A stretch of DNA of 64,000 bases, taken from the NCBI GenBank assembly GCA_964531695.1, contig CAZHEH010000002.1, positions 186,001-250,000 on the forward strand. The letters are read 5' to 3'. The position numbers and the translations under genes are program-made. Numbering within the stretch: the stretch's first letter is position 1; every line of letters begins with the position of its first letter. The notes under the pieces are model-generated. The model made no database searches, had not been told where the DNA came from, and saw only the letters and a list, made by a program, of their open reading frames with translations. Below, in pieces: positions 44,938 to 53,700 of this stretch. Source of the DNA: JAGXKT01 sp964531695 (GTDB lineage Bacteria; Planctomycetota; Phycisphaerae; SM23-33).

Positions 44938-47900
44938 TGTTCCGCCTCCTTGCCGGGCTCGCCCACGGGCTCGGGGCGCTCCTTGCGCTCCGCCCGCCAC
45001 TCCGCGAAGTGACAGATCTGACGATACGGACACCACGAGGGGCAGTCATGCGTCGGCAGCGCGTCGAACTGTCCGGCGCGGATTCGCTCGATGAACCCCG
45101 CGGCCGCGGTGAGCGCGGTATCGAGCTGGTCGGCGTAGCCGTCGTTCGGCCGGTACGTGCCGCCATACAGCTTGAAGGCCGCGAAGGTCCGCTGCTGGGA
45201 TGGATCGCCGAGGACGCGGTGGAACGCGCCGCCGAGCGATGGCTCGCCGAGCATCGCCTCGACGGCCGCGGCGTACAGGGGGAGCTGGAGGTTCCGTCCC
45301 GCGGCAACGTCCTTCGCCGGCGGCAGCCCGCCCGTCTTGTAGTCGACCACGAGCGACCCGTCGGCGTCGCCGAAGCGGACGCGGTCGACGCGGTCGATCT
45401 TGCCGCGCAGCCGTAGCGCACCGGCCGGCGTCGCGAGCGTCACGGGCTCGGCCCGGCTGTGCGGGTCGCGTTGCTCCTCCCGCGCGGGCGCCGGCAGGCC
45501 GAAGCCCAGCTCGAAGTGCGTGCTCGCGGCGGCGAGTTCGCCCGCCTGCCCGGACGTGCGCAGGTACGCCGCCAGTTCGGTCGCCATCGCGTCTCGCTGG
45601 ACCCGCCACAGGCCCGGGTAGGCCGGGCGGCGAAGCTCGACCTGCTCGGACTCGGCCGCCACGGCCGCGGCGAGCGCCGCGTCGATTCGCTCCTCAGGCA
45701 GATCCCGCAGGCGGACCGGCCCGCCGGACTCGTCGGCCAGTCGGCGCATCGCGCGGAACAGCACGTTGTGGCAGAAGGTTCCCCGGTCGAGCGCCTCCAG
45801 GCGGCGCGTCGGCTCGGGCAGGGGCTCCAGCCGCAGCACGTACGCCGCGAAGAACTGCCACGGACAGCCGCCGTAGGCGTTGAGCTGTGCGGCGGAGAAG
45901 ACCGCGCCCTCGCCGAATCGCTCGGCGAGCACGGCCTGAAGCTCGGGGGACTCGATCCGCCCGTCGTGGGCGTCGCACGGCCCTCGGCGCTCGCGCTGGT
46001 GCAAGCTCCACAGCCCGCGCGCGGCACGCGCCAGCACGCGCGGCGCCGCGGCGCCGGCCCAGGCCAGCGCGGGCGGGCCCGTCTCGCCGCCGTCCAGGAA
46101 CGCCCCGGCCGCGGCGGCCACGAGGGCGTCCCGGCGGCTGGCCAGCTCGTCGGCGGGCGGGATGAACCGTCCCGGCGGCAGATGCGCGGTGCGCTCGCGG
46201 GCCGCCTCGCCGTCGATGCCGCCGATCGGGTCGAGCAGCCGCTGCAGGAAGCTGCCCGGCGCTCCCGGCCGCCCGGCGGCGTCACTGGCGAGCCAGCTCA
46301 GCGTAAGCGCGCCGTCGCTCCGCGAGGCCGCCAGGTAGAACAGCAGCATCTCGCGTGCGGTGAGGTCGCCTCGGGTGTCCAGGTCGATGCCGCGGGCGGC
46401 GAGGTCCTCGCGCTGGGGCTCGCTCAGCAGGGAGCCCTCCGCGAACTGCCGCGGGAACTGCCCCTCGCCCAGCCCGAGCAGGAAGACGTGGTCGTAGCGG
46501 AGCGGGCGGGCGTCGAGCACGTCGAGCACGTCGACCATCGCCTCGCGCCGCTCGCCGGCGATGGCCACGCCGTCCAGCGCGTCCCGCAGCTCGCCGGGCG
46601 GGATGACCTCTCCCGCCGAGTCCAGCGCGGAGGTCAGCGCCGCCAGCGCCCGCAGGTCGCGTGCGGCCGTTTCGGGCGCGGCGTGCGCCTCGGCGGCTTC
46701 GTGCAGCCGGAGGCCCTCGACGAGCGCGGGCACGCCTTCCGACGCGGCCCGGTCGACGAGGTCGAACAGCGCGGCGAGCATGTCGCCCGCGCGGCGGATG
46801 GCGGCGTCGGTCGGGCGGAGCGGGCCCAGCGCGGGCGCCGCGTCGGCCGGCTCGTCTTCGTCCGGCTCGGGCGGACCGCTCGCGGAAGTCGCGCGGCGGG
46901 CGAGCCGCTCGGCCGCGGCGAGGTAGCTCTCCCGCCCGTCCAGCACGTTGCCGTGACGGATGACCATCTCGGCGACGACGGCGTCGCCCTCGGTGAACTC
47001 GCCGATCGCGCCCGGCCGGAAGTAGCTGCTCTTGATGACTCTCAGCACGTCGGGCGAGGGGTAGTCCGGCGCGAGGGCGGCGGCATCGAGGGCGAAGCGC
47101 ACGACGGGCTCGGCCGTCAGCGGGCGCGGCGCGGCGGCGACGGGAACGTCGCACTCGGCGAAGATCCGCTCGATCGGCTCTCGGTAGGCGTCCAGCGAGC
47201 GGGCGAGCATGGCCACGCGAAGGCCGGCGGGCTCGGCGAGAAGCAGCCGCTTGATGCGCGTCGCGACGGCCGCGACCTCGGCGTCGACGCCCGCGGCGGA
47301 GATCAGCCGCAGCGCGTCGGGCGGCGCGCAGGGCGCCGCGTCGAAGTCGAACACGCGATCGACCAACGGCGCGCCGGCGGGCCCCGCGCGGTCGCGGTCC
47401 AGGGCGATCTCGTGCAGGTCGCCCCCGAACGCGTCGCGGATGCGCTCCCGCGTCCGGGCGGTCCAGTGCCACAGCCGCCCGCGTCCGTCGGCCGCCAGCG
47501 GCAGCGTGATCAGCAGGCACGTCAGCCGCGGCGCCAGCCCGGCGAGGATCGCGAGCTGCGTCGGCGTGAAGTCCGTGAAGCCGTCCACCGCGACGGCCTC
47601 GACGTCCGCCAGCGCCGCCAGCCCCTCGTCGTTCTCCAGATGCTCGCGGGCCCGCCACATCTGGCCCTCGACGTCGTACGTCTCCGCCGCCCGCATTCGC
47701 TCCTGGTAGCGCGCGTACACCGTCGCCAGGTCGCGGCCCTTGGCGTCGCCCGGGGCCAGCGCCCGCGCGAGGTCCTCGGGCTCCACGGCCGCACGCTTCA
47801 GCTCCGCGATGGATCGGTCCAGCGAGAGGATCAGCCCCGGAGTGTCCGCCGACGCGGCGAGGGCCCTCAACTCCCCGGCTTCCGCCAGCTCCCGGACGAT

Positions 47901-48239
47901 CCGCCGCAGCAGCCGTTGCCGCGCGACGGGCGAGAGCATGCGCCCGCCGTCGCCGGCATCCGCAAGGATGCCCGCGGCCAGCGCGGCGAAGGTCGTCACG
48001 CGCGGAGCCGCCACGGCGCCCGTCGGCGCGGCGCGGACGATCCGCCGGCGGAGGTTCGACGCGGCCGGGTAGTTCGGGGCGATCAGCAGGCAGCCGCCGC
48101 CGGTGGGGCGGGCGAAACGGGCGTGCAGTGCCAGCGCCCCGGCCGTCTTGCCGCACGCGGCGGGGCCGTGCAGCAGGACCGCCGGGGCCTCGCCGCCGAG
48201 AATCCGTTCGAGAAGGGCCGCCGCGTCCATCGGGGCCAT
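44934..48239 (-). CDS. addB: AddB-like helicase-nuclease subunit
   Basis: 1101 aa from ATG 48239 (48230 also possible). The N-terminus has a P-loop (LLHGPAACGKTAGALALHARF) and continues through inactive-helicase-like domains (VDGFTDFTPTQLAIL, HVFLLGLGEGQFPR, LLFYLAASRSDGALTLSW). The C-terminal nuclease shows YGGCPWQFFAAYVL, LRGKIDRVDRV, LVVDYKTGGLPPAKDVAAGRNLQLPLYAAAVEA and CPSWCPYRQICHF, giving the four cysteines of the AddB iron-sulfur staple. It acts with AddA in end resection. The pair forms its own minus-strand operon. Confidence 0.87.
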   Translation of the reverse strand: MAPMDAAALLERILGGEAPAVLLHGPAACGKTAGALALHARFARPTGGGCLLIAPNYPAASNLRRRIVRAAPTGAVAAPRVTTFAALAAGILADAGDGGRMLSPVARQRLLRRIVRELAEAGELRALAASADTPGLILSLDRSIAELKRAAVEPEDLARALAPGDAKGRDLATVYARYQERMRAAETYDVEGQMWRAREHLENDEGLAALADVEAVAVDGFTDFTPTQLAILAGLAPRLTCLLITLPLAADGRGRLWHWTARTRERIRDAFGGDLHEIALDRDRAGPAGAPLVDRVFDFDAAPCAPPDALRLISAAGVDAEVAAVATRIKRLLLAEPAGLRVAMLARSLDAYREPIERIFAECDVPVAAAPRPLTAEPVVRFALDAAALAPDYPSPDVLRVIKSSYFRPGAIGEFTEGDAVVAEMVIRHGNVLDGRESYLAAAERLARRATSASGPPEPDEDEPADAAPALGPLRPTDAAIRRAGDMLAALFDLVDRAASEGVPALVEGLRLHEAAEAHAAPETAARDLRALAALTSALDSAGEVIPPGELRDALDGVAIAGERREAMVDVLDVLDARPLRYDHVFLLGLGEGQFPRQFAEGSLLSEPQREDLAARGIDLDTRGDLTAREMLLFYLAASRSDGALTLSWLASDAAGRPGAPGSFLQRLLDPIGGIDGEAARERTAHLPPGRFIPPADELASRRDALVAAAAGAFLDGGETGPPALAWAGAAAPRVLARAARGLWSLHQRERRGPCDAHDGRIESPELQAVLAERFGEGAVFSAAQLNAYGGCPWQFFAAYVLRLEPLPEPTRRLEALDRGTFCHNVLFRAMRRLADESGGPVRLRDLPEERIDAALAAAVAAESEQVELRRPAYPGLWRVQRDAMATELAAYLRTSGQAGELAAASTHFELGFGLPAPAREEQRDPHSRAEPVTLATPAGALRLRGKIDRVDRVRFGDADGSLVVDYKTGGLPPAKDVAAGRNLQLPLYAAAVEAMLGEPSLGGAFHRVLGDPSQQRTFAAFKLYGGTYRPNDGYADQLDTALTAAAGFIERIRAGQFDALPTHDCPSWCPYRQICHFAEWRAERKERPEPVGEPGKEAEQ

Positions 48240-48328
48240 TGTGCCACCCGCGTCCGCGCGCCACAAGCGGCCGGGCGCAGTGGCAGGGGCATCCATGATT
48301 CGGCCAAGTCCGGAATGGCCATGCCATA

Positions 48329-48347
48329 CACGGGCGAGACGCCCGTG
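48329..48347. repeat. Short palindromic element CACGGGCG-AGA-CGCCCGTG
   Basis: Perfect 8-bp arms with a 3-nt spacer in the addB upstream gap. A related hairpin with 9-bp arms (CACGGGCGG and CCGCCCGTG) occurs at 56457-56479; both are followed by CCGC. Confidence 0.6.
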
Positions 48348-48365
48348 CCGCACACCGATGGCCGG

Positions 48366-49850
48366 CTACGGCTCCAGCGTCATCTCGACGATCTCGAAGT
48401 AGCCCATGGTCGTGGCTTCGGCGATCCATCCGCCGAAGTCGTCCATGTCCTCGGTCAGCAGGATGCGGGCCGGTCCGTGGCCGCCGGGCAGGGCCGCGTC
48501 GAGCCAGATCCACCGGTCGCCGACGTACGCCCGGACCCACGCGTGCGGGCCGAGGACGTGCTCTCGCCCGGCGAAGCGGTCGATGTAGGCCACGCCGCTG
48601 GCGACCTGCGCGGGGATGCCCGCCGCCCGGCACATGGCCGCGGTCAGCACGGCGTGCTCCGTGCAGTCGCCCTCGCGGCTCTCGGCGACCTCCGCGGCGC
48701 TGCCGTAGCCCACGCCGAGGTGCTTGTCGTCGATGTAGTCGCGGACGAACGCCTCGATGCGATAGGCGGCCGTGGCGGCGTCGTCGGCGTCCCCGACGGC
48801 CTCGCGGGCCAGTGCGACCACGCGCTCGTCGTCCGATTCGACGTAGCGGGAGGGCTTCAGCGCGGCCCCGGCCGCCTTGTCCTCGCCGTCGTACGGCAGG
48901 GCCGCGGAGCGCGGCGCCTCCGACGGCCGGATCGTGATGAGCAGATCGCCGCCGGCCGTCTTGGCGACGGTCTGGTTGTCCGTCTCGGGGATCTTCAGCT
49001 CGCGGTCCTCCGTCGGGCGCAGCCGGAAGACAACGGCCCCGGCCTCGTGCGGGTCGCCGTCGGGCTCGGGGCAGGCGACGCAGATTCTGTCCATCAGCTC
49101 GGCGGGCTCGACCTCGGCCAGGGCGACGGCCCTGGGGCACGAGGTCATCCGGAGCGACATGCCGAGCATCGGCGTGTCGCTGCGCAGCAGGCGGAAGTCG
49201 TCGCTCACGTAGGAGGTGGTCGTGATCTCGCCGAGGGTGGTGGCGAAAGTCGAATCGAGTTCGGTCGCCATGACCACGCGGCCGTACAGGTCGAGCTTCT
49301 TCCGCTCGTTGACGCGGATCTCGGTGTCGAGCGCCTCGCCGGAGGTGATCTCGAACGTGCGGGCGGTGTACTCGGTGCCCGGCTCGAGGCCCTTGCGCAA
49401 GGCCAGCAGGCGGAGCCCCTCGCTGAGCAGGGCGCCCTCGGGCCATTCCTGCGTCCGCGTCTGGCGGCGCTCGCCGGTGGTGGTGACGGTGGTCAGCGTG
49501 CCGTCCTCGATCGTCGCCTCCACGGTCTGGGCCATGAGGCCCATGTCGTTCTCGAGTTCGTAGCCCAGCGGCTCGCCCTCGGGCGTCTCGTAGCTGGTCT
49601 GCACGATCGTCACGCTCAGGGGCGTCGCGCCCCGCGCGATCGAGAACGACAGCTCCAACTCGGTGACGACCTTGTCCTCCTTGACGGTCCGCGTGTGCTT
49701 GGCGTGCCCGGATTTGTCCTCGCCCATGTGCACCGTGTACCAGGTCGTCTCCGAATCCGCCCCGAACGCGGCGGCCGCCGGCGCCAGCAGCGCCAGGGCC
49801 GCCACGATCGCCGGCACCGGGCCGGCGATTCGATCGTTCCGCTTGTTCAT
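48366..49850 (-). CDS. Secreted transglutaminase-like protein
   Basis: 494 aa from ATG 49850 (GAGGAG 8 nt upstream). Signal peptide AIVAALALLAPAAAAFGA. A beta-rich N-terminal region (SGHAKHTRTVKEDKVVTELELSFSI) resembles DUF3857-like domains. The transglutaminase core at residues 375-470 shows the triad: Cys in SREGDCTEHAVLTAAMCRA, His in VLGPHAWVRAYVG and Asp in WIWLDAALPGG. Exported members are usually peptidases or cross-linkers; the substrate is unknown. It overlaps the Dus gene by four bases. Confidence 0.82.
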   Translation of the reverse strand: MNKRNDRIAGPVPAIVAALALLAPAAAAFGADSETTWYTVHMGEDKSGHAKHTRTVKEDKVVTELELSFSIARGATPLSVTIVQTSYETPEGEPLGYELENDMGLMAQTVEATIEDGTLTTVTTTGERRQTRTQEWPEGALLSEGLRLLALRKGLEPGTEYTARTFEITSGEALDTEIRVNERKKLDLYGRVVMATELDSTFATTLGEITTTSYVSDDFRLLRSDTPMLGMSLRMTSCPRAVALAEVEPAELMDRICVACPEPDGDPHEAGAVVFRLRPTEDRELKIPETDNQTVAKTAGGDLLITIRPSEAPRSAALPYDGEDKAAGAALKPSRYVESDDERVVALAREAVGDADDAATAAYRIEAFVRDYIDDKHLGVGYGSAAEVAESREGDCTEHAVLTAAMCRAAGIPAQVASGVAYIDRFAGREHVLGPHAWVRAYVGDRWIWLDAALPGGHGPARILLTEDMDDFGGWIAEATTMGYFEIVEMTLEP

Positions 49851-50872
49851 GGATCGCGCTCCTCGGTTGTCGTCGGGTTGCTCGAGCCGGGCGGGTACAG
49901 CCGGTCCAGCGCCTCGTGCCATTGCTCCGGGCGGCGGACGTCCACGAAGGCCATGCGCACCCGCCGCGCGCTTGGGTGCATCTTTGCATATTTGATGCCG
50001 AACTTGCGCATCATTCTCGGCCCGCGCCTCGGGCCGTACAGGGCGCAGGCGGCGTCGAAGTGCTCGGCCAGCACCGCGCGCTGCTCGGCGAGCGAGGGTC
50101 GGCTCGGCTCGCGCCCGGCCGCGAGCGCCCGCACCTGCCGGAAGAACCACGGGTTCCCCAGCGCGCCTCGAGCGGCCGAAACGGCGTCCACGCCCGTCTC
50201 GTCCAGCATCCTCAGGGCGTCCCGCGGGGCGTTCACGTCGCCGGAGCCGAGGATCGTCCGGTCCGGGTACCGTCGGCGAACGCCACGCAGGAAGCCCCAG
50301 TCGGCCGGGCCGGCGTACCTCTGCTCGACGCTCCGCGCGTGGGCGCACACGGCCGCCGCGCCGGCGTCGAAGGCGCGCTCGGCGATGCGGTGGAAGGCGT
50401 GATCGGTGTCGTCGTTGCCGAAGCGGCGGCGGAGCTTGAGGGTCACCGGCCGGTCGACGGCGCCGACCACGGCCCGGACGATCTCCACGGCCCGGTCGGG
50501 CTCGCGCATCAGGTACCCGCCGCGTCGCCGGCGCAGCGCCTTGCGGACCGGGCAGGCGAAGTTCAGGTCGATCGCGTCGAAGCCGGCTTCGCAAGCCACG
50601 GCCGCCGCGGCCGCCATCGTCTCCGGATCGTTCCCGATGAGTTGTGCGGCGACGGGGTGCTCGTCCTCGGCGACGCTCATCAGCCGCCGGCGGAGCTTGC
50701 CGCGGGCCAGCACCGAGGTGTCCAGCAGCATCTCGGTGGCGACGTACGGCGCGCCGAGGCGGCGGCAGATCCGCCGGAAGGCCATGTCGGTGTACCCGGC
50801 GAGCGGGGCCAGGACGACACGCATGCCGACCTCGATGTCGCCGATGCGGAATGGTTCCAGCACGGGATGCAT
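49847..50872 (-). CDS. dus: tRNA-dihydrouridine synthase
   Basis: 341 aa. FMN barrel: VVLAPLAGYTDMAFRRICRRLGA, AAQLIGNDPETMAAAA, DAIDLNFACPVRKALRRRRGGYLMREP (catalytic Cys and the Lys/Arg-rich segment), PVTLKLRRRF, VCAHARSVEQRYAGPADW, ILGSGDVNAP and VSAARGALGNPWFFRQ. It is closest to DusB by motif spacing. It is first in a dus-transglutaminase operon, divergent from rimO across 70 bp. Confidence 0.9.
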   Translation of the reverse strand: MHPVLEPFRIGDIEVGMRVVLAPLAGYTDMAFRRICRRLGAPYVATEMLLDTSVLARGKLRRRLMSVAEDEHPVAAQLIGNDPETMAAAAAVACEAGFDAIDLNFACPVRKALRRRRGGYLMREPDRAVEIVRAVVGAVDRPVTLKLRRRFGNDDTDHAFHRIAERAFDAGAAAVCAHARSVEQRYAGPADWGFLRGVRRRYPDRTILGSGDVNAPRDALRMLDETGVDAVSAARGALGNPWFFRQVRALAAGREPSRPSLAEQRAVLAEHFDAACALYGPRRGPRMMRKFGIKYAKMHPSARRVRMAFVDVRRPEQWHEALDRLYPPGSSNPTTTEERDP

Positions 50873-50906
50873 CGTCGGCAGTATACCAGTCGTGCGGCGG
50901 TCCCGC

Positions 50907-50936
50907 TTGCCGTGCGGCCTACGCCTTGCCTATGAT
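50907..50936 (+). promoter_or_regulatory. Promoter of rimO, likely giving a leaderless mRNA
   Basis: TTGCCG (50907-50912), 18-bp spacer, TATGAT (50931-50936). The ATG starts 7 nt after the -10, exactly where transcription should begin, and no ribosome site is present. Confidence 0.55.
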
Positions 50937-50942
50937 CCAAGC

Positions 50943-52268
50943 ATGGACACACGCGAGCCGCCATCCGTCGCGATCGTCTCCCTCGGCTGCCCGAAGAACC
51001 TCGTGGACAGCGAAAGGATGCTCGGCCTGCTGGGGGAGGCGGGCTGTGCCGTCAACGCGCCGCCGGAGGAGGCGGACGTGATCATCCTCAACACGTGCGG
51101 GTTCATCGAGGAGGCGCGGTCGGAGTCGCTGGACGAGATTCGCCAGGCGATCGGGCGAAAGCGGCGCGGCGCGGTGGGGCGCGTCGTCGTCGCCGGCTGC
51201 CTGGCGAATCGAGACGGGGAATCGCTGTGGGATGCCGTGCCGGGCATCGATGCCCTCGTCGGCGTGGACGACCGGGACGAGATCGTGCGGGCCGTCACCG
51301 GGGCCGGGCCGGTCACGCTGCTCTCGCCGTGCGAGGGGGAGATTCACTCCGACGCCGGCCGTTTCCGCCTGACGCCCCGACACACGGCCTACCTGCGCAT
51401 CGCCGAGGGATGCTCGCACGGCTGCACGTTCTGCACGATTCCCGCTATTCGCGGCCCGTTCCGCTCCAAACCGCCCGAGCAGGTGCTCGCCGAGGCCCGC
51501 GAGCTGATCTCCGACGGGACCGTCGAGCTGAACCTGATCGCCCAGGACACGACGGCGTACGGCAGCGACCTCGACGGCGGCTGGAACCTCGCCCGCCTGC
51601 TGCGGGCGCTCGACGGGCTCGACGACGCCGGGTGGATCCGCCTGCACTACACCTACCCGCGCAGCGTCACGGACGAGCTGATCGACGCGATGGCGGCGTG
51701 CGAGCGCGTGGTGCCGTACCTGGACATGCCGCTCCAGCACATTGCCGACGGCGTGCTGAAGCGCATGGGCCGCGGCGTCACCCGCGCGGACATCGAGCGG
51801 CTGCTGGGGCGCCTGCGGGACCGCATCCCGGACCTGACGGTACGCACGACGTTCATCGTGGGCTTCCCCGGCGAGACGGAAGAGGAGTTCGAGGAGTTGC
51901 TCGCCTTCGCCCGCGAGCAGCGCTTCCCCGAGGTCGGCGTGTTCGGCTTCTACGCCGAGCGCGGCACCCCCGCGGCCGAGATGCCCGACCCGATTGACAT
52001 CGACGACGCGGCGCGGCGTGCCGAGGCGCTGATCGACGTCGTCGACGGCATCGCGTACGAGCAAGCCGCGGCCATGGCCGGGCGCGAGCTGCGCGTGCTG
52101 GTGGACGGCATGACCCGCGGCGGCAAGTGCGTCGGCCGACACGCCGGACAGGCGCCGGAGGTGGACTCGCTGTGCCTGCTCGACGCCGAGCGCCCGGAGG
52201 GGACGTTCATCGACGCCCGCGTGATCCGCGCTGACGGGGCCAACCTGATCTGCACGCCCGTCGACTGA
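50943..52268 (+). CDS. rimO: Ribosomal protein S12 methylthiotransferase RimO
   Basis: 441 aa. N-terminal cysteines in VSLGCPKNLVDSERMLGLL, ILNTCGFIEEARSESLD and VVAGCLANRDGE; radical SAM motif RIAEGCSHGCTFCTIPAIRGPFRSK; then ELNLIAQDTTAYGSDL, RLHYTYPRSVTDELIDAMA, VPYLDMPLQHIADGVLKRMGRG and a C-terminal TRAM domain. The LGCPKN and DTTAYG motifs separate it from MiaB. It modifies Asp in S12. pgsA follows at 49 nt and pgpA overlaps pgsA. Confidence 0.95.
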   Translation: MDTREPPSVAIVSLGCPKNLVDSERMLGLLGEAGCAVNAPPEEADVIILNTCGFIEEARSESLDEIRQAIGRKRRGAVGRVVVAGCLANRDGESLWDAVPGIDALVGVDDRDEIVRAVTGAGPVTLLSPCEGEIHSDAGRFRLTPRHTAYLRIAEGCSHGCTFCTIPAIRGPFRSKPPEQVLAEARELISDGTVELNLIAQDTTAYGSDLDGGWNLARLLRALDGLDDAGWIRLHYTYPRSVTDELIDAMAACERVVPYLDMPLQHIADGVLKRMGRGVTRADIERLLGRLRDRIPDLTVRTTFIVGFPGETEEEFEELLAFAREQRFPEVGVFGFYAERGTPAAEMPDPIDIDDAARRAEALIDVVDGIAYEQAAAMAGRELRVLVDGMTRGGKCVGRHAGQAPEVDSLCLLDAERPEGTFIDARVIRADGANLICTPVD

Positions 52269-52317
52269 TGCGGCGAAACCCATCGACATCGCCGCGTCAC
52301 GTCGTGAAAATGCTGTC

Positions 52318-52959
52318 GTGAACCGCAACCTCCCCAACCAGATCACCGTCGGCCGCGTGTTTCTCGCGGCCGGGTTCTTCGTACTGCTCGGGCTCTATCA
52401 GCCCGGCCGGGCGCAGGGGCCGTGGCTGCTGAACGCCGCCTTCATCATCTACATTGTGGCGGGCCTCTCCGACGTGCTCGACGGTTGGATCGCACGCAAG
52501 TACCGCATCACCAGCGCGTTCGGGCGGATGATCGACCCGATCGTGGACAAAATCCTCGTCGTCGGCGCGTTCGCCATGCTGGCGGGGGCGAACTTCGGTG
52601 ACACGGCGGGCGGAGCGGCGGCCGCCGGCATTCCGGCGGTCCTGACCGGCGGCATGCTCTCGGCCGTGCAGGGCTGGATGGTCGTTCTCGTGGCGGGGCG
52701 CGAGTTCATCGTCTCCGGGCTGCGGGGCTACAGCGAGTCCCGGAACATCGAGTTCCCCGCGACGTGGGCGGGCAAGCTCAAGATGTTCCTGCAGTCGTTC
52801 GCCATCTGCACGGTCCTGTTTCAGCTTGCCAACCTGCCCGAGGCGCAGTGGGCGATCTGGCTCAAGATCGCGGCCGTGTGGCTGGCCGTGGCCGTGACGG
52901 TCCTCAGCGGTCTCGTGTACGTACGAAGGGCGGGGGCGCTGTTCCGGTCCAGTGAGTAA
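52318..52959 (+). CDS. pgsA: CDP-diacylglycerol-glycerol-3-phosphate 3-phosphatidyltransferase
   Basis: 213 aa from GTG 52318. The CDP-alcohol phosphotransferase signature D-x2-D-G-x2-A-R-x8-G-x3-D-x3-D is complete in SDVLDGWIARKYRITSAFGRMIDPIVDK. Five or so transmembrane helices. LPNQITVGRVFLA at the N-terminus is typical of PgsA. It makes phosphatidylglycerophosphate, which the next gene product can dephosphorylate, so two consecutive steps are adjacent. Confidence 0.93.
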   Translation: MNRNLPNQITVGRVFLAAGFFVLLGLYQPGRAQGPWLLNAAFIIYIVAGLSDVLDGWIARKYRITSAFGRMIDPIVDKILVVGAFAMLAGANFGDTAGGAAAAGIPAVLTGGMLSAVQGWMVVLVAGREFIVSGLRGYSESRNIEFPATWAGKLKMFLQSFAICTVLFQLANLPEAQWAIWLKIAAVWLAVAVTVLSGLVYVRRAGALFRSSE

Positions 52960-53446
52960 GCTCAGCAAGGCCATCGCGAGCGGATTGGGCACGGGCTACC
53001 TGCCCGTGGCGCCGGGCACGTGGGGCTCGGCCGGGACGGTCGGCGTGTACCTGCTCGTGGCGTGGGCGACCGGCGGCGATTCGCCGTGGGTCTCCGTCGC
53101 GATGGCGGCGACGCTGGCGGCCGCTTCGGCGGCGTGCGTGGCGCTGGGGCCGTTCGCCGAGCGCGCGTGGGGCCGGAAGGATCCGGGGCACGTGACGCTG
53201 GACGAATGGGCCGGCCAGGCGCTGACGCTGATCTGGCTGCCCCTGCCGGGCGGTGCCGCGATGACGGATTGGCTGGTCGCCGCGGGCGTGGGCTTCGTCG
53301 CGTTCCGGGCGTTCGACATCGTCAAGCTCCAGCCCGCCCGGCAGTGCGAGAAGCTCCCGCGGGGATGGGGCATCCTCGCCGACGACCTCGTCAGCGGCGT
53401 CTACGCGCTGGCCGTGACGTGGGGTGTCCTGCTGGCTGTGGGGTAG
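52952..53446 (+). CDS. pgpA: Phosphatidylglycerophosphatase A
   Basis: 164 aa from GTG 52952, overlapping pgsA by 8 nt. The PgpA motifs are GLGTGYLPVAPGTWGS near the N-terminus, VTLDEWAGQALTLIWLP, and LPRGWGILADDLVSGVYA near the end, with four hydrophobic helices. It completes phosphatidylglycerol synthesis. The ABC exporter gene converges on it from the other side of the assembly gap. Confidence 0.93.
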   Translation: MSKLSKAIASGLGTGYLPVAPGTWGSAGTVGVYLLVAWATGGDSPWVSVAMAATLAAASAACVALGPFAERAWGRKDPGHVTLDEWAGQALTLIWLPLPGGAAMTDWLVAAGVGFVAFRAFDIVKLQPARQCEKLPRGWGILADDLVSGVYALAVTWGVLLAVG

Positions 53447-53490
53447 CGGCCGCGGAGGGAACGCCGGATGAATCCCTCTCCCTCAGGCCT

Positions 53491-53545
53491 CAGCCCTCAG
53501 CCCTCTCCCTCAGGACAGGGGAATCTCGGTGGGGTTCGACGGGAA
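53491..53545 (+). repeat. Left copy of an exact 55-bp duplication flanking the N gap
   Basis: These 55 bases are identical to 53646-53700. The copy contains the last codons of the convergent ABC gene in the wrong place, so it is best read as the overlapping end of one contig. Confidence 0.8.
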
Positions 53546-53645
53546 NNNNNNNNNNNNNNNNNNNNNNNNNNNNNNNNNNNNNNNNNNNNNNNNNNNNNNN
53601 NNNNNNNNNNNNNNNNNNNNNNNNNNNNNNNNNNNNNNNNNNNNN
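53546..53645. other. Assembly gap of exactly 100 N
   Basis: One hundred unknown bases join two contigs. Both flanks end or start with the same 55 bases, so the gap is probably not real sequence. Confidence 0.95.
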
Positions 53646-53700
53646 CAGCCCTCAGCCCTCTCCCTCAGGACAGGGGAATCTCGGTGGGGTTCGACGGGAA
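53646..53700 (+). repeat. Right copy of the 55-bp duplication
   Basis: Identical to 53491-53545. It overlaps the 3' end of the ABC exporter gene, whose stop is at 53665-53667. It includes a pyrimidine-rich stretch of CCTCAG-type units. Confidence 0.8.

Noticed and set aside
45459..50402. A stop-free plus-strand frame of 1647 codons antisense to addB, the transglutaminase-like gene and dus
   Set aside because: It lies wholly opposite three well-supported genes, has Arg/Gly/His-biased composition and no recognisable domains; long antisense frames are expected where GC content is this high.
53488..53700. A true duplication of the ABC gene 3' end
   Set aside because: An exact 55-bp match abutting both sides of a 100-N gap is explained more simply by a contig overlap.
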